A stretch of DNA of 64,000 nt from Diplosphaera chodatii. Lineage: Eukaryota > Chlorophyta > Trebouxiophyceae > Prasiolales > Stichococcaceae. The position numbers and the translations under genes are program-made. Below the pieces are notes generated by a model. It did not search any database. It worked only from the letters and a program-made list of their open reading frames with translations, and was not told the origin of the DNA. The stretch lies in contig JAALGY010000044.1 of assembly GCA_032358165.1 (NCBI GenBank), positions 744,001 to 808,000 of the forward strand. Direction: 5' to 3'. Shown here in pieces: positions 35,399-46,197 of the stretch (positions within the stretch are counted from its first letter, which is position 1; every line of letters begins with the position of its first letter).

Positions 35399-37808
35399 AT
35401 GATCTCGAGTTGGGCGCAGTGCCCAGCTCGTTTGCCAAGCATCTCTGCAAGAGGTTGCACACATCGCTTGGCATCAGAGAGCAGCTTCGCACTACATTCC
35501 TGCCCCTCCACTGCGGCATCCCGCCACTGCCAGCAGCGGCGCAGGCGTGCGGGCCTGGCACTTGCCGCAGCATCGGGCATGCGGCCGTTTGACGCAGAGG
35601 AGAACTGGCAGGCTCTGGCGGGCAGCTATCCCAAGTACGCAAGACACTGCGATTCCCGGCGAACCACCGAGGGGCACTGCTGCTGCTCAGATGTGCGGGC
35701 AGCAGCCTGGTGAGGTGCCGGGATGGTACCAAGGCGTGCTTCATGTGGACTGCTGCAGAGGGTGGAGCGGATGGCGAGGCCGGTGGGGCTTGTATGACCC
35801 CGATGGCAACCAGACAAAGGGGTGGACAGGCGCCCGGCTGTTTCACCATGACGGGAACGGCACATACGAGCAGGTGTGCGCTGACTCACTGAGACCTGCG
35901 CCAAAGCATTCAGTGCTGGCTCAACAACGCAGCCCCAGTGAACCGCGCTCGCTGCAGAGGAAGCTGTAGAGGGCAGTCGCATTGATTCAGTCCGAAGACC
36001 CTTCAGCATACCACGCCTGTGCAGAGCACGTTAGTCGACTCAGGACCCTATGATGCCAAACTTGCAGGTCAATATATACGATCAGGTGGTGGGCGCCGGC
36101 GACCCCGGCAGGAAGCGCGACGACGGCGGCTACGAAAAGTCCTGGTGCGCTGCCGACGGAGGCAGTATTCGGCAGATGCTGTCCACTGCTGCATTTGTGG
36201 CGTTTGTGGCGTTTCACTTTGTCCATCTGGACTGCGACATGGTTTTGTGCTGGTGCCTGAGCCCGACATGCTGCATGGCAGGGGCTTCAACAAGGCCGAA
36301 GGCTGCCGCGCCGACGGCTGGTGGCACCCCTACCTGAAAGAGGTGCTGCACACCGCGCATGCTGAATACCTGCTCGGGTCCTGCACCTGCGTACCCATGC
36401 CAACAGCTACCCGCATACCTGCACGCATTTTGCAGTGTCTAGATATGCAACTGCAGCTACCGTGTGTGGCCGGCTGCGCCTGGTGTGGAGTGCGTGCACT
36501 GTGTTCATGGGTGCAGAATGGGATGCTGCGGTCGCGCATCCTGGGCATCTCGCCCCCGCGCACCGCCACCGTCTGCTTCGCCCTGCCGCTGAGGGAGGCC
36601 CTCGAGCAGGTGCCGGCAACACTGGCCAAGCCTGGCACCATGACGCTGGTGCACTGACTCAGGTCTGTGACATGTGACGGCTTGCCAGGTTCGCCAGTGA
36701 CACTCGGGTGCTCTGTGCCAGTCTAGGCTTTGGTGGGCAATGCTGAGGATGCAACTGCCTGCTCGGCAGGATGACGCCCCGCCGCCGTTCTGGAACATGG
36801 AGCTGTTTGTGCGGCCCGAGGCGTCGGAGCGTAGCTACAGCTGCGGCGCGGCGTACAGCGTCGCAACCGGCGCATTCCAGGTGGGCTTCACGCTCAGCAT
36901 CTGAGCTGCATCACAGCCCAGCGGCACATGCTCGCGTGCGCATTGTTCTGTAGGGGCTGCTGCTGCATGACAGAAGTGATGCCGTCCAACGTGGCAGTCC
37001 GACGTGATTGCGGTGTGCGCGCCGGTCTGCAGACGCTGTTCTACATCAGGGAGGCCAGGACGACCGATGGCCCGGCTGACCGGGACGCCGGCTGGTCGCC
37101 CGTCGACAGCGCATGCCGGCCAAGTCTGCCAGCAGATGTCAGCAAGTGGGCGAGCGGTAATGGCACAGGCAGCCGCAGCTGGCGGGACGTGGCCGGCGTC
37201 ACGCAGCACCTCGTCTTTGATGATGGTGTGACCAGCCACAGTGCTGCCGGCTGTGATGATGAACAGGATCCTTCTGCTGGGTGGTCCACCATGGCTGCAG
37301 GTACTGCAGGGTTAGAGGCTGCAGCACTCCAGCTGTAATCCGTCGGCTGTGCAGATGGCGGGATCTCCGTCAGTGCCGAGGAGGCCGCAACCTTCGAGCC
37401 GCCCTGCAGCAGCCTGCGCATCACGCGCCTGCCCGACGCGATGTACATGGCATACCCAGGTGGGCACAATGCACGACTATTTGCCGCCAGGTGTTGGTGT
37501 ACGCAGCCCATCGCGGTTTGATTTGGACAAGACACCTGCCTGCCGATCGCCAGCTCAGAGCACATGCATTGTCTCATGTGTCGCCAGCTGTTGTGCCGCC
37601 TGCTCAGCAATTTGCAAGGCCTGATGCAGAGGTGCTGCCAGCGACGCCGGCTGACATGGCAGCAGGCGGGGTGACACTCGAGTTTGGCGGCCTTCGCCCT
37701 CCGGCAGCGCCAGAGAGCGGCGGCGGCGGCGGTTTCTCGCGCACGGTGCTGAGATACGGCCCAAGCGGCCGCATCTCCAGCATCCGGTTTGATGACTTTG
37801 AGGGGTGA
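35399..37808 (+). CDS. Plastid-targeted protein resembling the DUF3598 family
   Basis: Function unknown; DUF3598 proteins occur in cyanobacteria and plastids. Starts MISSWAQCPARLPS at 35399; about 60 residues rich in Ser/Arg/Ala resemble a chloroplast transit peptide. Exons 35399-35634 and 35759-35873 join in phase to give NWQALAGSYPKGWSGWRGRW then GLYDPDGNQTKGWTGARLFH, a beta-rich start with W..LAG.W..Y.P.G spacing. Later exons: 36068-36144 (NIYDQVVG...YEKSW), about 36285-36340, 36517-36608 (GMLRSRILGISPPRT), 36770-36880 (PPFWNMELFVRPEASERSYS), 37032-37300 (TLFYIREARTTD), 37367-37460, and the last exon near 37631-37808 ending RYGPSGRISSIRFDDFEG. The exon around 36.2 kb is unresolved. Gene is likely real; family assignment is by general resemblance only. 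Confidence 0.5.
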
Positions 37809-38244
37809 TGATGTCAGGGCATGACGGACGGAAGGAGAGAAGTGTCCACTGTGGCTTTTTCGGGGGTGTGTCGTCATGCACCATTGACAAGGCTGTAATT
37901 GCCATGTACAGCATGTATGAACGAAGGGAAATGGTGAGGTGAGGGCTTGTGTCACGTGTCCTGCTTTCTTGCAGTTTCTAGGATGCGGCAAAGATTGTCA
38001 GGTCAGTTTCAGGGTCTGTGTCAGGCTGAGCAGCATTGAAACTGCAGCAGTCTTGATTACTCTTGCATCCAGGTCAACATCCCGGTATCGCCGAATACCA
38101 CAGCCCAGGAGACACATCATCAGCTGACTTGGGACTCCGCATGCATGACCTGCGCACCTGCAGCGTGAGCCTGTTGGCAAGCCATCTGACGGGTCCAAGC
38201 TGACATGCGCAGCCTCAGCATTGCATTTGACTGGCAAAGTAGGC
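37809..38244. other. Intergenic region between DUF3598-like gene and TELO2
   Basis: About 435 bp. Contains a TGTAA at 37894-37898, likely the 3' end of the upstream gene, then the TELO2 promoter/5' UTR. Nothing else recognised. Confidence 0.5.
37894..37898 (+). terminator. Putative TGTAA poly(A) signal of the DUF3598-like gene
   Basis: TGTAA 86 bp after the stop codon at 37808, a good distance for a chlorophyte poly(A) signal. Confidence 0.5.
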
Positions 38245-41200
38245 ATGGCAGCTCAGCTGGCTCCTTTGGCCGCAAACTACATCGATGCATGGTGCAATGC
38301 ACTGACCAGGTCAGCATCCGACAGCCAATCAAAGCGCCATGCCGAGGTCCTGCGCGCCCTGCTGCGCCGCCTGGGCTGTCTCTTCGTACCTGGCGTGGGC
38401 CTGGACGCGCCGACAGCTGCGGCTGCTGCCCCGGATGAGCAAGCAAGGCCCATCCCCCAGCCGCATGATGGCGATGCGCTGCTGGCGGAGTCTGTCTCCA
38501 GGCTGCGCACCGCGGATATTGCAGCGGCTTCTGATGCCGCTGCAGACGCGCAGCAGGCGCTGGATGCAGCTGAGCAGCGCTTGACGGCAGCCGCTGCGGC
38601 AATCCCAGCCGCACATGCGGCGGCGGCGCTGCAGGAGGCGCTGCACGACAGCGGCCGCTTCCAGCTGCTGGCCGACAGCCTCCTGACAGGTGCTAGGAGG
38701 CTCTGGTATTTAGGCAAATGCATGCATGCGGGTACCTGTGCGGCAGGAATGAGCATGCCGCCGCGGTGCAATGCATGCTGTTCTGTGCGGCCGCACGCCC
38801 CGGTGGCATCAAGCAGACCAACATGAGGATACCGAACGAGTACTACGCATCTGTCAACGCAGTGGTGGCGGGCGAGTGGCTGCCGTGGCTGCCGGCGGCG
38901 CGGCCGCTGCTGGATGCACTGTTCCAGCGGGCGCCGGCCTCTGCGGCGCTGTTGGCCCTCGTCTCGTGAGCGACTGCTGTGTTATCAGGACGTACGGCGA
39001 ACGTGTTGGCGTTGGTGCAGCACACCCGGTTCCTGTATTTTCGGCCAGACTGAGTATCTGCCTGCAGCAACTTCCGGCTGATGGGATCACACGGCTCGGG
39101 TTCATAGCACAGAGGCAGCTGTTTCAGAATCACACTGCGGTGGGACGTGTGGTGACAGTTGCGCACAAGCAGGCATCGGAAGACATCTGGCGCAGCACCT
39201 TTCAGACCCACAGGCGAACCGAGAGCAGCCTGTATATGAACAGGCGTGCTGCTGGTGTGGCTGCAGGCACCTTGCACTGGTGCAGCCTGAGGGGGCGCTG
39301 GGCTCGTCGCCAGTGCGCATCGCGGCGGTCGCGGCGGACTTTGCTGCTGCGACGCTGGCGCAGCGCTTCGCGGCGCCGGGCAGCACCGGCATCAACGAGC
39401 TGGTCGCTGTACCGTCAGCAGGTGTTGTGTTGTGCGGCCAGCTGCAGTTTGACTCCCAAGGTTGCTGCAGACTGCTCAACCCTTCATTGCAACCATGACA
39501 AACCCCAGTCGCGTCGCGTTGTTGGCAGGGGCGGCAGGTGATGACGTTGCTGCCGCGCTCGCATCTGTGCCGGATCGCGCCGTGACCGCCAGCGAGGCGG
39601 CCCTGCGGGCGGACAGCTTCGTTCCGCACCTCGTGCAGCGCCTGGTGTCGGCGGTGGCGGCAGCAGCTGATGCTGCACAGCCACCTGCCCTGGCTCACAG
39701 GTCCGGCCACCAGCAAAGCAGCGGCGCGGCAGGCTTGCATCCCACTGGCAGCATGAGCGAAGCAAAGCCTGCTGCTGCTGGTGGCAATGGCGCTGCCGCT
39801 GCAGGCCGCACCACAGCCGTTGGGAGAGCAGCGTCGGGGGCAGCAGCGGCGGCGGCGTTTGCAGCGGATGTGCTGGGCCGCCTCAGCCGGCGCGGCCATG
39901 CGCAGCTGGCGGCCGGCGCCCTGGGGCCGCTGCTCGGCAGTGCCTCCGCCGATGCGATCGTGGCGGCGATGCCCGACGGCGCGGCGCTCGAGCGGCTGCT
40001 GGAAGCGCTCGTCAGGCGGCTGGACGGATCCCCCGGCAGCCCGGGCAACGGTCGTCACCGGCTCGTGTCACTTGCAGCTTTCGGCAGTCAGCATCCAGCT
40101 GCCGATGGCACGGCGCCGTCTGCAGCGCGGTCCAGCGCAGCCGCCGCTACAGGGCCGGGCGGCATCGGCGGCACAGACAGCTTTGGCGCCGAGGCGGCGG
40201 CGCTGGCGGCTGTGGTGCAGCGGCGCCTGTGGCGGCACGGCGGGGTGCGCATTCCGGACAGCCACAGGGTGCTGGCATTTCATGCGACGCAACCCTGCTG
40301 CCCGCTCGTACCTGTATACCCATACTTACTGCTCAATGCACACTTCCAACCTTCAGCGCCCAGCAGATGCCGCCTGCCGTCCCACCGGTGCTGGGCAATA
40401 CTACAGTGCCCTTTTCAGAAATCCTCACTGCGTAAACGAAGCCAAAGGACCTCAGGCAATCTCCAGAAATGCGCCCTACTGCACGCCGCTGCTCCCCTAA
40501 AACCTTAAGTCCTGCACGCCGCAGGTGCGCTTCCTGCTGGCGGACCGGCTGCCATTAGGTCTTAGCCATTCGGGCCCGCTGCCGCTGCCGTCGCTGCACT
40601 TCCTGGTGGCCCTGCTGGCGGCGGCGGACGCAGGAAGCAGCAACGTCAGCAGCACCGGCAGCGGCGGCAGCGGCGGTCGTGGCAGTGGCAGCACCGCGGC
40701 CGCAGCGGCGCCAGCAGCCGTGGCGGCGCCCCTGAACCCCGCTGCGGACGGCGTGCTGGCGGCGGCGGCGCTGCGGGCGGCGCAGCTGTGGGGCGACGCC
40801 GGGGCGCTGCGGCAGCTGCCGCCCCCGCGCCAGGCACGGGGAGATCATTTCCCCTGAACCCCCTCTGGTCCCGTGCGTCCAGCCTGGGGAGAATACACCA
40901 GGAAAGGGGCATGGCCTGGTTCCACTGGCGGTCGATACCGGCTTGGACTGTCTGCCAGCTCACACAGGGGCCTGAATGCATGGCGATCTTGTGACATTAC
41001 TGTCATGTGATGACCAAGCCCTGAACATGTTCAGATCCATGCTGTACCTGCATTGATGCCGCCGCCTGTCGGCGCTGCAGGCGTACCTGACAGAGGCGCT
41101 GGCGGCGATGATTACCACCCTGGGCGGCGGGGCGCTGCAGGGGGGCTCGCTGCTGCCGGCGCTGCTGGCGGGCGTGGGCGTGCGGCTCGAGAGCCCCGAC

Positions 41201-44200
41201 GCCGTCGTCAGGCGCGCACCTCTGCTGCTTTGCGCTCTCCCCTCAACACAAGGAGAGGCTGATTTCGCAAGAGTGCGAAGCTTGGCCCGGAGGCCACGTC
41301 CCGAGGCCTTGGAAGGCGGCAGGGCAGGTGCTAGTCTGTGCCCTGCAGTTGCTTTCGAGAGACATCCTGCTGCCGCCAGTCCATCCGCACCACCAGCCCT
41401 GCAGTGTGAAGCCTGTGCCGGCAGGCGGCAGGGCCATGCACCTACCCGCACCGTGTCCCATCATTGCAGCATGCAGTGCGACCTGCACCCATCCACTCTG
41501 TCTGCACCATTGCCCCCTGCAGGCGGCAGGGCATGCGGCTGGGGGCGCTGTTCGCCGCGGTGCTGGACCCGGCCAAGCCGCCGCTGTTCGGCGCGGGCGC
41601 CGACCTGGCGCTGCTGCCGCAGGAGGCCTGGCACCCCAGCGTCGCGGGTGAGCCCCCATGACGCTAACTTCGGGTCGTTTGGCAGGATGCACAGGGCATT
41701 TGCAAGCTGTCTGGCGTGTCCTGCCCTGCCCAGCACCGCCGGCTGAACTGCCAAGGGACAATAAAATCCTCACGTATGGCGCGGTTCTGACTGCCTCCCC
41801 TGCCTGCAGCAGGCCCGGCTGCCGCCAACGGCCACGCCGCACCCGGCGCAGCTGTAGGCGAAGCTGCGCGCGCCTCCGAACCTGCCGCGCCGAGAGGCAG
41901 CGGCAGCAGGAAGCAGGAAGCAGGCGAGCGGGCAGCGGGGCCGCACCCGGACACGGAGACCGACAGCGACGACGACCTGCGGCCGTACGACCTGTCGGAG
42001 GGCGAAGACGAAGGTGAGCAAACTGGACCGGCGGGCGGCGCGCTGTTCCTGCGGCGCCAAGGGTGCTGCAAGCCCTTGTAGTGGGCACGAACCTGGGCTG
42101 GATGGGTCGGGTGGTGTGCGTACCTCAACCGCCTGGCTCCCAGCGCCGCTGCGGCTGTGCCAGCCTGCAGCGGCGCCGCGCATGCAGCACCGGCAGCTGC
42201 ATGTGTTGGCACGCTCAGGGCGCTTGACATGCGCCTGAGACAGCATCCGTCGTCGCCCGGCTTGCTGAAAGCTGTGTCATGTTGCGGGCGCAGAGGTCCA
42301 GGACAGCGGCGCGCCGCTGCAGCTGCGCGACGTGGCGGCGGCGCTGCGGAAGCAGGACGATGTGAATGGCGTTCTCAAGGCGCTCGGGCAGGCGGGGCCC
42401 CTGGTGGCGGCGGCGCCGGACGAGCTGTCCGCCTACGCAGGTGCGACCTGCACGGCGGGTCCACCAGCCGGCGGTGTACGCAGCGTGCTCAGGCTGGTGT
42501 CGGGGTTATGCTGCAGCCGACGCAGTAGGGCAGGCCGCTGATTACTGCAGTGGCGTTGACTTGCAAGCATGTGCAGGCAGCCCGGGCAGCAGCGGGGCTG
42601 CCACTTCGATGGCTGTTGCGTGGTATGCTGCCACACGCCCAGGCAGGCTTGATCGTGCTTGCAGGTGAGCTGGGGCGCGCGCTGCTGTTCACGCGGGTGC
42701 CGGAGTGGGCAGAAGTGGAGCCGCACGAGGCCAAGCCATCGGAGCAGCGCATGGGGTGCGTGACGCCGCTTGTTTGAAAACAAGTTTCCAACAGAAAGGT
42801 ATTAGGTACGACATACACGATTTCTTGTTTGTTTGACATGTACCTGAGAGGGTAGCATGTCACAACCGACGTGCCACAGACAACAGGACAGCAAGGCATG
42901 CACCCGTGCTTGGTGCTTCCCAGAGTGCTCAGTGCTGCCGCTGCCTTGCGGCCCGGCCCGCAGATGGAAGCGCCCTCTGCCGCAGCAGCTGTGCAGTCTG
43001 TTTCCTCAGGCCGCATGGGATGCTGTCTTCCCTCGACCGGCGCCAGCTGCTGGGCCGCTGCGACCGCAAAGGGTCCTCACCTGTGAGAGACCTGCGCCGC
43101 AGGTCGCTCGTGGCGCTGCTGGCGGCGGCGCCGGCGGCCGCCGCGGCCGCGCTGCTGCCCGAGTTCCGGTCACCGCACCTGGACGTCCACCAGCGCCTCC
43201 TGGTGGGGCCCAGATGCCAACTTTCCTTCTCCAAATCGGAATTCAGGTTGTCTAGGATCAGGTCCTGACACTGGTGCTTGCGAACAAAACATGCGGATCA
43301 TTCTCGGTGCGAGCTCAGGCCCGAGATGCATGGGGGTATGAGGCCAGGCCAGCACGGCAGAACCAGCATGGCGGGTTGCGAGGCAGCTGAGTTCCCCAGC
43401 ATATCTGACGCGCATGCTTTGGCATGGCACAGGTGCTTGACGCGGCGGCGGCGGCTGCCGAGACGCTGGCTGCGGGCGGCATCGGTGCAGCGCCGCCGCC
43501 GGGAGCGCTGCCTTCGCCAAGTGAGTTGCGACACCTCGGATCGGGGCCAACCGTCATCATCTGGTGGCGCTCCTTGCTACCCGGGCGGTGTGGGCAGGAA
43601 TCTACCTCGTCATGTCATACACCCTGCAGTCTGCCTGTTCACGTTGTCGTCATGGCGCCGCAGGCGCCGCGGCGGCCCTGGAGGGAATCCCAGCGCGGGC
43701 TGGCGAGCAGCGGGAAAGCGAGGGGCGCACCCGCCGGTGGGGCGTCAGGGCGGCGGCGCAGCGGGAGCGGCGGCAGCAGCAGCAGCGCACCTTCCGCAAC
43801 AAGTGAGGCCCGTCAGGCGGACAGTGTGATGACTGCGAGCAGCAGTGCAATCGGCTGGATGGCTGACGAACTACTGGCTCGGCGCCAGTGCATGTGCGCT
43901 CGGCTGCAGGCTGTTTGGTGCTGCGTGACGGGACCAGCGAGGCTGTGCAGCGCTGTATTCAAGTATGGCTGCGGGGTTGCATTCCAGGACAGCACACGCC
44001 GCAAGGTTGGGACACTGACGCCGTGTCGCCGCCCCATCTGGCAGGTTTGCGCCTGTGGCGGAGCAGTGGCTGCGGCTGCTGCTGACGGATGCCGCGGAGC
44101 AGACGCACGGCCTGGACCTGTTCGGCCGCGATGCCCTGGTGCTGGGTGAGCTGCCAACGGTACTTCCCCTCTGTGCTCCAACCGTGCGGGCTTGTTGAGC

Positions 44201-45620
44201 ATGCACCAGCCCGGCAGCGTCATGCACGGCTTGCAGTGTGCCGCGGCAGCATGCTGCGCCGCAGCAGTCAGCACGTCTGTCATGTGTCGTGGTTCAGCAT
44301 CGATGGCAAGTGGCCGCCCTATGGTCCGTTTGCAGGCCGGCTCCTGGGCGCCGTGGGGCGCTTCACCGCGGCGGCGGCGCCGGCGCCGGCGGCCGCGCAG
44401 GTTGCCGCCGCGACCGCCGAGCTGGTGTGCCACCCCTCGGTCGCGGGCCACGCCGAGCCCTTCGTCCGGCGCGCCGCCCTGTTCGCAGCGGCCCAGGTGT
44501 GTATGCTTCCAGGCATATCTCCATTAACATCCTGCAGGGCGTGGCGCGGTGTGCCGGCCGGCTCTGCCTGCTCGGCTGCTTGTGCAGTCGGACGTGCACC
44601 CCGTGCGGCTGCACACAAGCCTGACATATCCCTCGGTGTGTCCACGTAGCCGCAACCTGAAGATGTGCCCTGCTGTACCTCCGCGGACGCGCATTGCCAT
44701 GCTGCAGACAACTTGACCAGCTTGCGCATCATTCCCGTAATGGTGTTCAAAGCAGAGATAGGTGAAAATTGTCTTGCGCAGGTGATGGCGGCGATGCCGG
44801 CGGGGCGGCTGGCGGGCGCGCTGGCAGGCGGCGCCGCGGGGCTGGCGGCGGGGCTGGAGTCCCGGGACGCCGCGCTCCTGCAGCGCCTGGAGGCCCTGCG
44901 GTGCGCCGCCCGCGCGCCTGCGGGGCCCCCCTGCAGCACATGACGCAGCTGCATCCATGCACGCCTGCGTGCGGCCAACGAGACCGCTGTTGCGCGGTTG
45001 AAGAATGTCAGCCAGCAGCATGTTGCAGCAGTCAAGTGCCCTCTGTGTTCTCCAGATGCAGCTGCACACTCGCGCGTCTTGAGCTTGAGCGACAGGCGGC
45101 TCACAGCCATGAGCACACAGCAACCCAGCGCAGCAGCCCTTGGACCCTGGAGCAGTTGCTGGTTGCTGCTGCAGGGTGTGGACGGAGCACCTGGCGGCGC
45201 ACGACCCCGACGAGCAGTGCCGCCAGCTGGCAGCGGCGGCGCGCACCCTGCAGGCAAGGCGTTTCTGCGACCACGCTCGCGACCCTTCCTCCTGTGTGCC
45301 CCCAATCCGCTGCACTTCACGGGCTGCGACCCAGGGTGGTGCTGCTCCGCAAAAACTGGTCGACTTTGGTTGACTGATTTGCATGGTGGTTGCAGGCGCG
45401 CCTGGGGGCGGCCGCGGTCGAGGCGCTGGACGCGGGGGCTTTCGAGGTGCCGGCGGCCGCGGCAGCGCCGCCGCTGCTGCGCACCGACGTGGCCCGCGAG
45501 CTGCCGGCGGTGCGGCTGCCCGGGCAGGGTGTGGATCTGCAATCCGATGGCTGCGGCGGCGGCGGCGGACCTCAGACTCTGCTTTCGCGGGGTGAGCAGA
45601 ACCGCATCAGGCTGCCATAG
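38245..45620 (+). CDS. TELO2: Telomere length regulation protein TEL2 / TELO2 homologue
   Basis: TEL2 with TTI1 and TTI2 forms the TTT co-chaperone complex that matures PIKK kinases (TOR, ATM, ATR) with HSP90. A long helical-repeat protein rich in Ala and Leu, in some 18 exons. Blocks in order: AAQLAPLAANYIDAWCNAL (38245), NEYYASVNAVVAGEWLPWL (38840), PEGALGSSPVRIAAVAADF (39290), ALRADSFVPHLVQRLVSAV (39600), VRFLLADRLPLGLSHSG (40527), GMRLGALFAAVLDP (41530), TETDSDDDLRPYDLSEGEDE (41958), DVAAALRKQDDVNGVLKALG (42330), ELGRALLFTRVPEW (42666), [20 protein letters not shown] (43100), RLLGAVGRFTAAAAP (44338), TEHLAAHDPDEQCRQL (45185). The DSDDDLxPYDLSE segment followed by a helical repeat is the hallmark of TEL2. 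Many exon edges are unresolved; the stop at 45618-45620 is followed 32 bp later by TGTAA. Confidence 0.8.
42769..42784. repeat. Small inverted repeat in a TELO2 intron
   Basis: CTTGTTT-GA-AAACAAG, a 7-bp perfect stem, within an AT-rich 80-bp stretch of the intron after the RVPEW exon. Probably incidental. Confidence 0.6.
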
Positions 45621-45651
45621 CTCTTGTAGCGACGACTTTGGCTGACCATGT

Positions 45652-45656
45652 TGTAA
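45652..45656 (+). terminator. Putative TGTAA poly(A) signal of TELO2
   Basis: TGTAA 32 bp downstream of the TELO2 stop, within the expected range for algal 3' ends though short. Confidence 0.45.
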
Positions 45657-45945
45657 CGCTAGGAGGATGCAATATCTTACAATCGGTGTAGGCCTGAAAT
45701 CTGGTTTTGGCGTTCCAGTGGACACAATGGTATTGACGTCTCGTCTCAGGGCACGCAGCCGTTTCTGTTTGGCTGATGTGAGCAGGGTATGCTAGCCTGG
45801 CAGGCGCCATGGGTTTGAAACTGTAGCCAGGGTTCACGGGAGGTACATTTCTAGCTGGGTTTGCATGAAGTCGTCAGGAAGCACGGCGACTAAAGGAACA
45901 CAGCTACCATGTCGGGTGAACGTAGAGTCGTGCTGAACAGCAGGC

Positions 45946-45950
45946 TTACA
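45946..45950 (-). terminator. Putative TGTAA poly(A) signal of the BSD gene
   Basis: TGTAA on the minus strand about 250 bp past the BSD-gene stop at 46198. Confidence 0.4.
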
Positions 45951-46197
45951 GACTCTGCTAGTGTGAGCAAGACCAACGTGCAACCACCATCAAGCCATGC
46001 ACAGATGACACCAAAGCACCAAACTGGTGCCCATGTGAACGAAAGCACAATGCATGTCGAAATGAGGACGGGTCATACCAATGACAAAACATAGCAGATT
46101 TTACGTCAACTCTGAGCCCAAACGTTGTTCACAACACCGCTAGACAAGCAAAGGGACCGCTGCATGCAAGATCCAACTGAGAGCACCCGGTCGGCGC

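Larger units (their letters stand above)
45621..46197. other. Convergent intergenic region (TELO2 / BSD gene)
   Basis: About 575 bp with the two 3' UTRs. TGTAA at 45652-45656 (plus) and TTACA at 45946-45950 (minus-strand signal). A 61-codon ORF at 45909-46094 has no recognisable features and is not called. Confidence 0.5.
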
